Of a stretch of DNA of 64,000 nt, positions 46,255-55,922 are shown piece by piece (positions within the stretch are counted from its first letter, which is position 1; each line of letters starts with the position of its first letter). The translations under genes were made by a program, and so were the position numbers. The notes beneath the pieces are model-generated. The model had not been told where the DNA came from, did not search any database, and saw only the letters and a program-made list of their open reading frames with translations. Origin of the DNA: DASTFY01 sp963813375 (GTDB lineage: Bacteria; Actinomycetota; Acidimicrobiia; Acidimicrobiales; Ilumatobacteraceae); the NCBI GenBank assembly GCA_963813375.1, contig CAWEYT010000010.1:310001-374000 (forward strand), in the 5' to 3' direction.

Positions 46255-47353
46255 TCACTTCAGGAAAGAGGGGACGTCGAAGTCGTCGTCACCCTCGAGC
46301 GGGTCGGCCTCGTCGTCGGCGAACAGGTCCTTGACGGGCGCCCCCTCGGCGGCCGCGTCCTTGTCGCGCTTGGAGCGGCGGGTGGGCGGTGGGGCGCCGG
46401 CGTCCCAGCGGTCGAAGCCGGCGGCGATGACCGTCACCCGCACCTCGTCGCCGAGCTCGTCGTCGATGACGGTGCCGAAGATGATGTTGGCGTCCTGGTG
46501 CGCGACGCCGTGCACGATCTCCGCCGCGGTGTTGACCTCGAACAGGCCGAGGTCCGACGGGCCGGTGATGTTCAGCAGGATGCCGCGGGCGCCGTCGATG
46601 GCCGCTTCGAGCAGCGGGCTGGAGATGGCGGCGCCGCGCCGCAACCTCGGCCCGGTTGTCGCCGCTGGCCTGACCGATGCCCATCAGCGCCGAGCCGGCG
46701 TTGGCCATGATCATCTTCACGTCGGCGAAGTCGGTGTTGATGAGGCCGGGCGTCGTGATCAGGTTGGTGATGCCCGACACGCCCTGCAGCAGCACCTCGT
46801 CGGCCATCTTGAAGGCACCGAGCACGCTCGTCTTCTCGTTGGACACCGTGAGGAGCCGGTCGTTGGGGATCACGATCAGCGTGTCGACCTTGTCCTTGAG
46901 CTTCTGGATGCCCTGTTCGGCCTGCACCGAACGGCGGCGCCCCTCGAAGGAGAACGGCCGGGTGACGACGCCGATGGTGAGCGCACCCATGCCCTTGGCG
47001 ATCTCGGCGATGACCGGTGCCGCGCCCGTGCCGGTGCCGCCCCCCTTGCCCGCGGTGATGAACACCATGTCGGTGCCCTTCACGATCTCCTCGATCTCCT
47101 CGCGGTGGGCTTCGGACGCGGTGCGGCCCACCTCTGGATCGCTGCCGGCGCCGAGCCCGCGGGTCGTCTCCCTGCCGATGTCGAGCTTCATGTCGGCATC
47201 GCTCATGAGGAGCGCCTGCGCGTCGGTGTTGACGGCGACGAACTCGACCCCCTTCAGGCCGGCGTCGATCATCCGGTTGACGGCGTTGACGCCGCCGCCA
47301 CCGACGCCGATGACCTTGATCACGGCAAGGTAGTTCTGCGGTGCGGAAACCAT
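46255..47353 (-). CDS. ftsZ: Cell division GTPase FtsZ, frameshifted
   Basis: Tubulin homologue that forms the Z-ring. ATG 47353. IKVIGVGGGGVNAVNRMIDA opens the nucleotide domain; MVFITAGKGGGTGTGAAPVI is the tubulin signature GGGTGTG. Near 46633 one extra base breaks the frame after DNRAEVAAR. The repaired frame gives AISSPLLEAAIDGARGILLN, then INDEL-type VIDDELGDEVRVTVIAAGFD and the C-terminal tail DDDFDVPSFLK, which binds SepF/FtsW. About 365 residues. Essential, so the break is a sequence error. ftsA is not adjacent. Confidence 0.93.
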
Positions 47354-47501
47354 GCTGCCTACCTCCCGGCGGGCGACGAAGGGGCGGTGCGGGCCCGGTT
47401 GGTGCTGCTGTTCAGCCGCCGCCTGCCAGCTTGTCTCATCCTCGACTTGAGGTTGAGAGTCGGGCCACGCTCAGGCTGCGGGTGAGATTGTTCCCTCATG
47501 T

Positions 47502-48758
47502 TCACTTCTGGATCAAGACCGGACGTTCCGGATCGCCGACGTCGAGTCCGCTCGAGGCGGCCACTTCGTCGGTCCGGGTGTTGAGGACGAAGATGGTGGT
47601 CACGAGCTTGTCGCGCAGCCGGTCGGGCGAGCCGAGGTCGACGACGAACCCGTCGCACAGGTTGAGTTGCAGCCTTCCCTGCTCGCTGACGGCGAGCGAA
47701 CAGGTCCGGCTCCGGAGGTCGGAGGGCAGCCGCGGCACGACGCCGGCGGCACCGGCGAGTGCCCCGGGCGCGGTGGCGCCGGGCTCGAGATCGGGGCCTG
47801 GGGTGGCCAACGTCAGCTCGAGGGGATCGACCGGCTTGGAGCCTGGCGGGTCGAGGACGGCCATCACCTTGCCCTCGGCGTCGAGCACCCGCCAGCGCTG
47901 GTCCTCCCCCATGTAGGTGGTGACCGGGATGCGCTCGACGATCTCGATCCGCACGCCCCGCAGGAGCCGGCGCTCCACCCGCACTCGCTTGACCCAGGGA
48001 TCGGCGGCCAGCGTGGCCTCGGCCTTCCCGAGGTCGGCCCCGAGGAGCGAGGACCCGTCCAGGTCGTCGACCACCTCGGCCAGACGGGCCGGATCGGTGT
48101 AGACGGCGCCCGTCACGTCGACGTCGTTCACGGCGAGCAGGGGGGACTCGAGGATCAGGCCTGCCGCCACGAGCACGGCCAGGCCGGCGCCCCCGACCAG
48201 CGCCCAGTGCAGCCGCTTGCGACCCTCGTCGCGACGGACCTGGATGCGGCGGGCCCGCAGGCGCGGATCGACGCCGGGGCGTGGAATGTCGACCGGGCTG
48301 GGGTCGAAGGACGTCGTCTCGAGCTGCTCCAAGTCGCCCTCGAAGCCGATGGTGACGACCTTGCGAGGCGCCCCGGTGACCGCCACCTCGCCGGTCGTCG
48401 CCCCGACGCGTCCGGCCGGGACGGGCGGCGCGAGCGCGGAGACGGTCGACGGCGGCGGCAGCGCCTCGTGCTCGCCGGTGCCGAAGCCGAACCGGAGCTT
48501 GGGCGCGGGCGGCGGAAGAGGATCGCCGCCCACGGGCACGTCCCCGGTGGATGGGTCCGCGCCGACGGCAGACACGGGAGCGGTGACCGGGGCGACCGTC
48601 GTGGTGGCGTCGGCCGCGTTCGTCGCGCCGGCCGCTTCTGTCGCGCCGCCGCTGCCGCCTTCCGTGTCGGCGAACACCTCCTCGGGCGAGACGGTGCCGG
48701 CGGCCAACGCTTCGGCCTTCTTGCCCGCCTTCTTGCGGCCCAGCCGCGGGAACTTCAC
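47502..48758 (-). CDS. ftsQ: Division protein FtsQ with a long cytoplasmic N-terminus
   Basis: 418 residues. GTG 48758 overlaps the murB stop by 4 nt. Residues 1-190 are Ala/Pro/Thr-rich and polar. A single membrane helix (HWALVGGAGLAVLVAAGLIL) is followed by the POTRA domain VNDVDVTGAVYTDPARLAEV, LGKAEATLAADPWVKRVRVE and RRLLRGVRIEIVERIPVTTY. The beta domain (DGFVVDLGSPDRLRDKLVTT) ends it. The cytoplasmic part is about 100 residues longer than in most FtsQ. A 148-bp gap to ftsZ has no gene; I see no ftsA. Confidence 0.87.
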   Translation of the reverse strand: MKFPRLGRKKAGKKAEALAAGTVSPEEVFADTEGGSGGATEAAGATNAADATTTVAPVTAPVSAVGADPSTGDVPVGGDPLPPPAPKLRFGFGTGEHEALPPPSTVSALAPPVPAGRVGATTGEVAVTGAPRKVVTIGFEGDLEQLETTSFDPSPVDIPRPGVDPRLRARRIQVRRDEGRKRLHWALVGGAGLAVLVAAGLILESPLLAVNDVDVTGAVYTDPARLAEVVDDLDGSSLLGADLGKAEATLAADPWVKRVRVERRLLRGVRIEIVERIPVTTYMGEDQRWRVLDAEGKVMAVLDPPGSKPVDPLELTLATPGPDLEPGATAPGALAGAAGVVPRLPSDLRSRTCSLAVSEQGRLQLNLCDGFVVDLGSPDRLRDKLVTTIFVLNTRTDEVAASSGLDVGDPERPVLIQK

Positions 48759-49722
48759 GACGCGACCTCGCGGTCGAGCACACCGTCGTCACGATCGTCG
48801 AAGCCGACCTGACGGATCTCGCTGCGCAGGGCGATCCCCCGCTCCTCCAGCACCCGGGCCCGCACCGCCGCCATCAGCGCCCGGACGTCATCGGCCCGTC
48901 CCCCCTCGTCGGCCTGGATGAAGTTGGCGTGCTTGGGCGACACCTCCGCCGAACCGATGCGCATGCCCCGCAGATCGAGCGAGTCGATCAGCTCGCCGGC
49001 AGAGAGCTGCCCGGGGACCGGGTTGACGAAGACCGACCCAGCGTTCTGGCCGCCCGGCTGGTGCTCCCGCCGCCACCGCACGATCTCGGCCAGGGTCGCC
49101 TCCGACTCCGCGCGATCACCGTGGGCCAACTCGAACCGCGCCGAGACGACCACTTGGTTGTCATCGAGGTCGGACCCCCTGAAACGCAGGCCCAGCGCGT
49201 CTGCCGGCACCCCACAATCCTCGCCGCTGCGCAGGTCGAACACGCGGACCCCCACCAGCGAGGACGCGATGTCCGCGCCGTGCCCACCGGCGTTCATCCG
49301 CACCCCGCCACCGACCGACCCCGGCACGCCGACCGCCCACTCGAGCCCGGTCAGGCCGGCGGCCACGGTCTGGCGGGCCAGCACCGGCAGGCTCACGCCT
49401 GCGCCGGCGGTGACGGTGGTGCCGTCCACGGCGATGGCGTGGGCCCACGGGCCGAGCACGATGGCCAGGCCCGCGAAGCCGCGGTCGGCGACCAGCAGGT
49501 TGGAGCCGCGCCCGACGATCAGGACCGGCAGCCCCGAGGCGGCGACGGCCCGACCGACGGCAGCCAGGTCGGCGGGATCGTCGACCGTCACCAGGAGGGC
49601 CGCAGCCCCGCCGACCCGGTAGGTCGTGAGGGGCCCGATGGGCACGTCCCGCTCGGCCAGCGGACCGAGGAGCTCGGCGGCGAGCTCGACGGCGGCGCCG
49701 TCGGGCCCCGCGCCGCGCTCAT
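48755..49722 (-). CDS. murB: UDP-N-acetylenolpyruvoylglucosamine reductase (MurB), start region frameshifted
   Basis: Second step of UDP-MurNAc synthesis. TTYRVGGAAALLVTVDDPAD begins the FAD domain, LIVGRGSNLLVADRGFAGLA is the FAD motif, and TGLEWAVGVPGSVGGGVRMN gives the pyrophosphate loop. QPGGQNAGSVFVNPVP and the C-terminal EVSPKHANFIQADEGG (catalytic Glu region) follow. No usable start precedes the frame. The ATG 49722 overlaps the murC stop (ATGA), and one base inserted near 49704 joins it to the MurB frame. Expected about 322 residues. Confidence 0.87.
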
Positions 49723-51123
49723 CGCCCGCTCCGGTGCTGCAGGCCCGCGAGCACCTCGTCCGGGAGCGCGGCGACGTCGCCGCAGCCCATCGAGATGCAC
49801 ACGTCGCCCGCTCGCAGCTCCTGCACCAGGAACGACACCAGCTCCCCGCGCTTCGGGAGCCAGACCACCCGTTGCTCCGGGTGCGCGTCGCACACGGCAT
49901 CGACGACGAGCTTCCCGGTGACGCCCGGGAGCGGCGCCTGCCCCGAGGGGTAGATGTCCGTGATCACGGCCACGTCCGCGGCCTCGAAGGCGTCCCGGTA
50001 GTCCGGCGACATCACCGCCATGCGGTTGTAGCGGTTGGGCTGGAACACCGCGACGATGCGCGACCAGCCGTCGCCACTGGTCCCGGCCGCGTCGAGCACG
50101 GCGGCGATCTCCGACGGGAGGTGCGCATAGTCATCGATGAGGGTGATGCCGTCGAAGCGACCCCGGACATCGAAGCGGCGGGCCACGCCGCCGAATCGCG
50201 CCAGGGCCTCGACGGACGCCTCGAACGGCACGCCGAGCGCGTCGGCGAGGGCGATGGCACCGAGCGCGTTGCGGACGTTGTGCACACCGCGCAGCGGCAG
50301 GGCGACCTCACCGAGCTCGACGCCGTCGCGCCGGACAGCGAAGCGCAGCAAGCCCTCGGCCGCCTCCACAGCCGCCGCCTGGTAGCGCGCGTCAGGACCG
50401 GTCCCGTAGGTCACCGCATCGTGGGACGCGGCCAAGCGGGCGGTGATCGGATCGTCCGAGCACAGCACCTTCGGTCCGTCGATGCCGGACAGGTACTGGT
50501 CGAACGAGTCGACGACGGCGTCGAAGCTGCCGTAGTGGTCGAGGTGGTCGGCCTCCACGTTGGTCAGGATGGTCCCGGCCAGCGGCAGCTCGAGGTGGGT
50601 GCCGTCGCTCTCGTCGGCCTCGACCACGAGCCAGCGACCGCCGGACCAGTGGGCGCTGGTCCCCACGTCGTGGACGTCGCCGCCGACGAGGTAGCTGGGC
50701 TGCCAGCCGGCCTGCGCCAGGATCATGGCCAGCATCGAGGTGGTGGTCGTCTTGCCGTGGGTGCCGGCGACCGCCACCGACTCCGCCTGCGCGCAGATGG
50801 AGGCCAGCATGCCGGCGCGGGTGAGCACCGGGACACCGGTCCGGCGGGCCGCCTCCAGCTCGAGGTTGGACGTGGGGATGGCGGTGGAGGCCGTGACCGC
50901 GTCGACGCCGGCGACGTGGGCGGGGTCGTGCCCGACGTGGACCGTGACCCCTGCGGCCCGCAGCCGGTCGAGCACCGGCAGCTCGCGGAGGTCGCTCCCC
51001 GAGACGTGGTGCCCCATCTCGGCCAGCGTGAGCGCGATGGCGCTCATGCCGGGGCCACCGACGCCGACGACGTGGTAGCGGCCCGGCCGCGCCAGGTCGA
51101 GCGGAGGCGCTGGCGCGGCTCAC
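49719..51123 (-). CDS. murC: UDP-N-acetylmuramate-L-alanine ligase (MurC), start region frameshifted
   Basis: Adds L-Ala to UDP-MurNAc. YHVVGVGGPGMSAIALTLAE is the uridine-nucleotide loop; SVAVAGTHGKTTTTSMLAMI is the Mur ligase P-loop; NVEADHLDHYGSFDAVVDSF is the metal site. The only ATG in the open frame (51047) is inside the conserved loop. GTG 51123 overlaps the murG stop (GTGA). With one base added near 51108 it gives SRASAPPLDLARPGRYHVVG, which matches a normal MurC N-terminus. About 468 residues after repair. Confidence 0.88.
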
Positions 51124-52274
51124 GAGCCCGCGACCTCCTCGACCAGCCGCACCAGCGCGCCGCTGCGGTGCACGACGCCGAGAGATCTGGCCGCGGACGC
51201 CATGCCGGCCAGCGTCGCGGGATCGACCTGCAACGTGATCGAGCTCGCGCTGCAGGCGGGCGACCGTGAGATCTCCTTCGGGTACCAGGACCGTGGCCCC
51301 GGCCTCGGCCAAGGGGCGGGCATTGGCGGTCTGGTGGTCGTCCGCGGCGCCCGGCCACGGGACGAGGATGGAGGGCACGCCGATGGCCGTCAGCTCGGCC
51401 ACCGTGCTGGCACCCGCGCCGCGAGGACGACGTCGGCCGCGGCGTAGGCCTGCGGCATCCGGTCCTCGTACCCGACCACGTGGTACAGGATGCCGCCTGC
51501 CCGGCCCGGCGCGCCCGCGCCGGCCGTCGACGCGTCCACGAACCGTTCGCCGGCGACGTGGTGGACGGCGAGGTCGGTCCGGTCCGCGGAGGCGGCGACG
51601 AACGCCTCGACCACGCGGTTCAGCGCCGCCGAGCCCAGCGACCCGCCCACCGCCAGCAGGACGAAGCGGTCGCCGGGCAGGTCCAGCTCGGCCCGAGCGG
51701 CGGCGCGGTCGCGGGCCGGGTCGACGGACAGGATCTCCTGGCGCAGCGGGGCGCCCGTCACGCGGGCCCGCGGGAGACCGGAACCCGGGAAGGCCACCGC
51801 GGTCGCCGCGGCCACGCGAGCCGCCAGGCGGCTGGCGCGCCCGGGCGTGCGGTCGTAGCTGACGGCGACGATCGGGATGCGCAGGCGGCGGGCGGCCAGG
51901 ACCGAGGGCAGGCTGGCGTAGCCGCCGACCGACACCACCACCCGGGGCCGCAGGTCGCGGAGCAACACGACCGCCCGGCGCACGGCGCGTGTGAGCTTGG
52001 GGGGGAACGACAGGTTGGCGCGATCCAGCCTCCGCTGGACCCCGACGACGTCCAGGAACGTGTGCGGGAAGCCGGTCGGCGGGACGAGGCGGGTCTCGAT
52101 GCCCCGCTCGGCACCCACGTAGTGGATGGTGCCGCGCTCGTGACCGTGCGCCACGAGGGCCTCGGCCACGGCGAGCGCCGGCAGCACGTGCCCGGCGGTG
52201 CCGCCGCCGGTCACGACGGCGAAGGCCCGCTGGCGCGGAAGGACGGGTGACGGCCGGCTCGCCGGCGCGCCCAC
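51120..52274 (-). CDS. murG: UDP-GlcNAc:undecaprenyl-PP-MurNAc-pentapeptide transferase MurG, two frameshifts
   Basis: Makes lipid II. GTG 52274. VVTGGGTAGHVLPALAVAEA is the family glycine loop; VVVSVGGYASLPSVLAARRL follows, then VLLAVGGSLGSAALNRVVEA. The frame breaks near 51412 (one base missing before STVAELTAIGVPSILVPWP) and near 51228 (one base extra, before VDPATLAGMASAARSLGVV). STVAEL and the PxP region bind UDP-GlcNAc. About 385 residues after repair. The two breaks lie 180 bp apart, which makes error more likely than biology. Confidence 0.9.
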
Positions 52275-52315
52275 GGTCAGCAGGGCTCGCCGACGGTGCC
52301 CACCGCCAGCAGGGT

Positions 52316-53527
52316 TCACCGGCTGGTGCGGGCGCACCCCAGGAGGAGGCCCGCCGCGGTCATGGTCACGAGCAGCGAGGTCCCACCGAAGGAGAGGAAG
52401 GGCAGGGTGAGCCCGGTGACGGGGAGCATGCCGGTGACGCCCCCGATGTTGATGATGGCCTGCACCGCGATCCAGGCGGTGATGCCACCGGCCAGCAGCT
52501 GGCTGAAGCGGTCGGCGGCCCGCAGCGACGTGCTGACCCCGAGGTACAGGATGGCCAGGAACAGCCCGATCACGCCGATCACACCGATGAGGCCCAACTC
52601 CTCGGCCAGCACGGCGAAGATGAAGTCGGTGTGGGACTCGGGCAGGTATCCCCACTTGGCCCGCCCGGCCCCGAGGCCCGTGCCGGGGACGCCCCCCGAG
52701 GCGATGCCGATGAGCGACTGCCACACCTGGAAACCGGCGTCCGCCCGATTGTTGGCGAGGTCGAGGAAGGACAGCCACCGCTCACGGCGGTACGGCACGC
52801 TGGTGATGAACACGGCGCCGGCCAGGAACAGGACGGAGCCGGCGGCGGCCAGCGGCCCGAGCGGCGTGCCGCCGATGAACGCCACGGCCAGCACGATGGT
52901 GGCCAGCACGATCGCCGAACCGAGGTCGCCCTGCGCCAGCACGAGCGTCGAGGCCAGGGCCAGCATGATCATGAGCGGCCGGAACGTCGCCCGCAGGTCA
53001 CCCATGCGGTCGGCCCGTCGAGACAGGAGGTCGGCGGCGTAGACCAGCAGCACGAGCTTGAGGAGCTCGGACGGCTGGAAGCCGAACGGACCGAGATCGA
53101 ACCAGGCCCTGGCCCCGTTGACCTGCACGCCGATGCTGGGGATCGCCACCACGACGTTGAGCACGAACACGACCAGGAGCCCCGGCGCGATGAGGGCGCG
53201 CACCACCCGGTGGGGCGTGCGGTAGGCGACGACCAGCGCCACCACCCCGAGCGTGGCCCACAACGCCTGGCGGCCGAAGTACGTCCAGCCCGACGTGCCC
53301 TGGCGCAGTGCGTCGATCGACGAGGCCGAGAGCACCATGACCAGCCCGAGCATGCACAGCACGAACACCGACACCAGGAGGACGTAGAAGCTGGTGGGCG
53401 GGGGCGCCTGGCGGGGCCGGCGGCGGACGCGCGTCCCGGCGGCGGCCGGATGGCGCCGCTGCGACGAGCGCCGGTCCTTGGCCAGGGTCCGGGGCCCGGG
53501 ACCGATGTGGGTCGTGGCGCCAGTCAT
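52316..53527 (-). CDS. ftsW: Lipid II flippase/polymerase FtsW (SEDS family)
   Basis: 403 residues. ATG 53527 overlaps the murD stop by 4 nt. A basic cytoplasmic leader precedes about ten helices. SFYVLLVSVFVLCMLGLVMV starts the first. GPFGFQPSELLKLVLLVYAA contains the FtsW/RodA Pro-Ser-Glu motif, ESHTDFIFAVLAEELGLIGV contains the SHTDFIF-AxxxEE signature, and LPVTGLTLPFLSFGGTSLLV is the C-terminal SEDS motif. The SEDS catalytic Asp candidate lies in the extracellular loop before these. It works with the PBP at 57353. Confidence 0.93.
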   Translation of the reverse strand: MTGATTHIGPGPRTLAKDRRSSQRRHPAAAGTRVRRRPRQAPPPTSFYVLLVSVFVLCMLGLVMVLSASSIDALRQGTSGWTYFGRQALWATLGVVALVVAYRTPHRVVRALIAPGLLVVFVLNVVVAIPSIGVQVNGARAWFDLGPFGFQPSELLKLVLLVYAADLLSRRADRMGDLRATFRPLMIMLALASTLVLAQGDLGSAIVLATIVLAVAFIGGTPLGPLAAAGSVLFLAGAVFITSVPYRRERWLSFLDLANNRADAGFQVWQSLIGIASGGVPGTGLGAGRAKWGYLPESHTDFIFAVLAEELGLIGVIGVIGLFLAILYLGVSTSLRAADRFSQLLAGGITAWIAVQAIINIGGVTGMLPVTGLTLPFLSFGGTSLLVTMTAAGLLLGCARTSR

Positions 53528-54876
53528 GACGTCTCCTTCCCGCTCAGGAGCTCGTGGACGAGGCGGGCGAAGTCGTCGCCTCGTTCGCCGTAGCCCGAGT
53601 ACCAGTCGAAGCTGGCGCACGCCGGCGACAGCAGCACCACGTCGCCGGGCCGGGCGGCGCGCCCCGCCGCCTCGACCGCGACGGCCATGGAAGACGCCGT
53701 GGCCACCGGGAGCTCGGGCGCCGCCGCCGCGAAGACCTTCGCCACCTCGTCGGCTGCCTCGCCGAGCGCCACGACGGCCCGCACGTGCCCGGCCACCTCA
53801 CCGAGCGGCGCGAGGTCGAGGCCCTTGTTGCGCCCGCCGGCCAGCAGCACGACACGGTCGAAGCCCCGCACCGCGGTCGCGGCGGCGTGCGGCGTCGTCG
53901 CCTTGGAGTCGTCGTACCAGTCGATCCCGTCGGCGCTGGCCACCAGCTCGATGCGGTGGCGGGGCGGCTCGAACGCGGCCAGGCCGTCGCGGACCCCGGC
54001 CACGGTGCCCAGGCCCGGCTCCAGGACGCCGGCGGCCGCGGCCAGGGCGTCGACGAGATCGTGGGGCAGCGCCCTCGGCATCGAACCGATGTCCACCAAC
54101 TGGCCCTGCGGTCCGGCCAGCCAGCCGCCCTCGACGCGATAGTCGGCCTCGGTCAGCGCGAAGGTCACGTGCCGGGCCGGCGCACGGCGCAGCTCGGCGG
54201 CGACGATCGGATCGGCAGCATGGCCGATGGCGACGTCGTCGGCGCGCTGCTGGGACCAGAGCCGGGTCTTGGCGGCCTGGTAGGTGGCCATGGACCGGTG
54301 CCAGTCCTGGTGGTCAGGGGCGAGGTTGAGCCAGATCCCGGCTTCGGCGCGGAACGTCTGCGTGTGGGCCAGCCGGAAGCTCGAGCACTCGACCACGAAC
54401 ACGTCGACGTCCAGGTCGAGCGCATCGACCAGCGGGAGCTCGGTGTTGCCGGCGGCCACGGCGCGGCGCCCGCCGGCCTCGAGCATGGCCGTCGCCATCA
54501 TCGTGGTGGTGGTCTTGCCGTCCGTCCCCGTGACGCCCACCATCGGGCGCGGGCCACCGGGCCGATCCTGCTCCCAGCGGTAGGCCAGCTCGAGCTCACT
54601 GGCGACGGGCACACCGACCTGCGCCGTGATGGCGAACAGCGCATGGTGCTCGGCCAGCCCGGGGCTGGGCGACACCAGCTCCACCGCGCCGACCAGCTCG
54701 CGCAGCTCGGCCGGCGACGGTGCGTCGACCAGGTCGACGCCCAGGCCGGCGGCCGTGGTGCGTGCTTCCGGTGTCACCCGGTCGTCGGCGACGGTGACCG
54801 TCCAGCCCCGCTGCTGCAGGGCGCGCACGGTCGCCTCGCCGGTGATGGCCAGGCCGTAGACGAGCGCGGCGCCCAT
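53524..54876 (-). CDS. murD: UDP-N-acetylmuramoylalanine-D-glutamate ligase (MurD)
   Basis: Adds D-Glu. ATG 54876 shares its first A with the mraY stop (TGATG). MGAALVYGLAITGEATVRAL, then PRPMVGVTGTDGKTTTTMMA as P-loop, ALDLDVDVFVVECSSFRLAH, LNLAPDHQDWHRSMATYQAA and the C-terminal DWYDDSKATTPHAAATAVRG (SKATN-like MurD motif), LAGGRNKGLDLAPL. 450 residues, no frameshift. Overlaps ftsW by 4 nt. Confidence 0.93.
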   Translation of the reverse strand: MGAALVYGLAITGEATVRALQQRGWTVTVADDRVTPEARTTAAGLGVDLVDAPSPAELRELVGAVELVSPSPGLAEHHALFAITAQVGVPVASELELAYRWEQDRPGGPRPMVGVTGTDGKTTTTMMATAMLEAGGRRAVAAGNTELPLVDALDLDVDVFVVECSSFRLAHTQTFRAEAGIWLNLAPDHQDWHRSMATYQAAKTRLWSQQRADDVAIGHAADPIVAAELRRAPARHVTFALTEADYRVEGGWLAGPQGQLVDIGSMPRALPHDLVDALAAAAGVLEPGLGTVAGVRDGLAAFEPPRHRIELVASADGIDWYDDSKATTPHAAATAVRGFDRVVLLAGGRNKGLDLAPLGEVAGHVRAVVALGEAADEVAKVFAAAAPELPVATASSMAVAVEAAGRAARPGDVVLLSPACASFDWYSGYGERGDDFARLVHELLSGKETS

Positions 54877-55922
54877 CACGCCACCCCGATCCGGCGGGCG
54901 AAGTCGGCGTAGAACAGGCCGAGCGCCATCGCCACCCCGATGCCGGCGATGATCCAGAACCGGATGACCACCGTCGTCTCCGGCCACCCGATGAGCTCGA
55001 AGTGGTGGTGGATCGGCGACATGCGGAACAGCCGGCGCTTGTTGAACAGCCGGTAGCTGCCCATCTGCAGGGCCACGGAGCCGATCTCGATGACGTTGAG
55101 CAGGCACACCAGCGGGAGCAGCAGGCTGGTGTTGGTGCTGAGGGCCAGCAGCGCGAGCGCGGCACCGAGGCCGAGCGCGCCGGTGTCACCCATGATGATC
55201 CGGGCGGGGGCGGCGTTCCACCACAGGAACCCGACGCAGGCGCCGGCCAGCGCGACGGCCAGGATCGAGAGGTCGAACGGGTTGATGATGAACGGGTAGA
55301 GGGTCGGGTTCCGCAGCCCCCAGAAGGCGATGATCGTGAAGGCCAGGAAGCCGAAGATGGCCGAGCCGGCGGCCAGGCCGTCGAGGCCGTCGGTGGTGTT
55401 CACGGCGTTGACGGTCGAGAAGATGATGAGGCCGGCCCACAGGATCCAGCCCACCTTGCCCAGCTCCCAGCCGGGCCGGTCGGCGCGGGTGAGCCCGATG
55501 CGGGTGTCGATCTCGGTGAACATCACGATCAGCGTGGCGATGAGGAACGACATGCCGAGGGTGATCCACCCCTTCTTCTTCCACAGCACGCCGCGGTTGT
55601 GGGCCCGGCGCACCTTGAGGAAGTCGTCGAGGAAGCCGAGCGCGGCCATGGCCGCGATGCCGCCCATGATGAACAGGGCGTGGTCGGAGAAGTAGGCGCC
55701 CCGCCGGAAGTGGGCGACGAGGTACCCGACCGCGGCGGCGAAGAGGATGGCGATGCCGCCCATCGTGGGCGTGCCGGCCTTGTGCTGGTGCTCCGGCCCC
55801 CGGTCCTCCGGGCCGAGGATGGGCTGGCCCTTGCCCCGGCTGCGGAAGAACACGATCAGGAAGCGCGTCGACAGCAGCGACACCACGGCGGCGACCGCGC
55901 TGGCGATGAGGAGCGCGATCAC
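54876..55922 (-). CDS. mraY: Phospho-MurNAc-pentapeptide transferase MraY
   Basis: Membrane enzyme that makes lipid I. 348 residues, about ten helices. GTG 55922 overlaps the murE stop (GTGA). KAGTPTMGGIAILFAAAVGY is the first MraY motif, LGFLDDFLKVRRAHNRGVLW holds the DDxxK, and NAVNTTDGLDGLAAGSAIFG and MGDTGALGLGAALALLALST are catalytic loops with Asp. The C-terminal SPIHHHFELIGWPETTVVIR has the HHH motif. The order murE-mraY without murF between is unusual. Confidence 0.95.
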   Translation of the reverse strand: MIALLIASAVAAVVSLLSTRFLIVFFRSRGKGQPILGPEDRGPEHQHKAGTPTMGGIAILFAAAVGYLVAHFRRGAYFSDHALFIMGGIAAMAALGFLDDFLKVRRAHNRGVLWKKKGWITLGMSFLIATLIVMFTEIDTRIGLTRADRPGWELGKVGWILWAGLIIFSTVNAVNTTDGLDGLAAGSAIFGFLAFTIIAFWGLRNPTLYPFIINPFDLSILAVALAGACVGFLWWNAAPARIIMGDTGALGLGAALALLALSTNTSLLLPLVCLLNVIEIGSVALQMGSYRLFNKRRLFRMSPIHHHFELIGWPETTVVIRFWIIAGIGVAMALGLFYADFARRIGVA

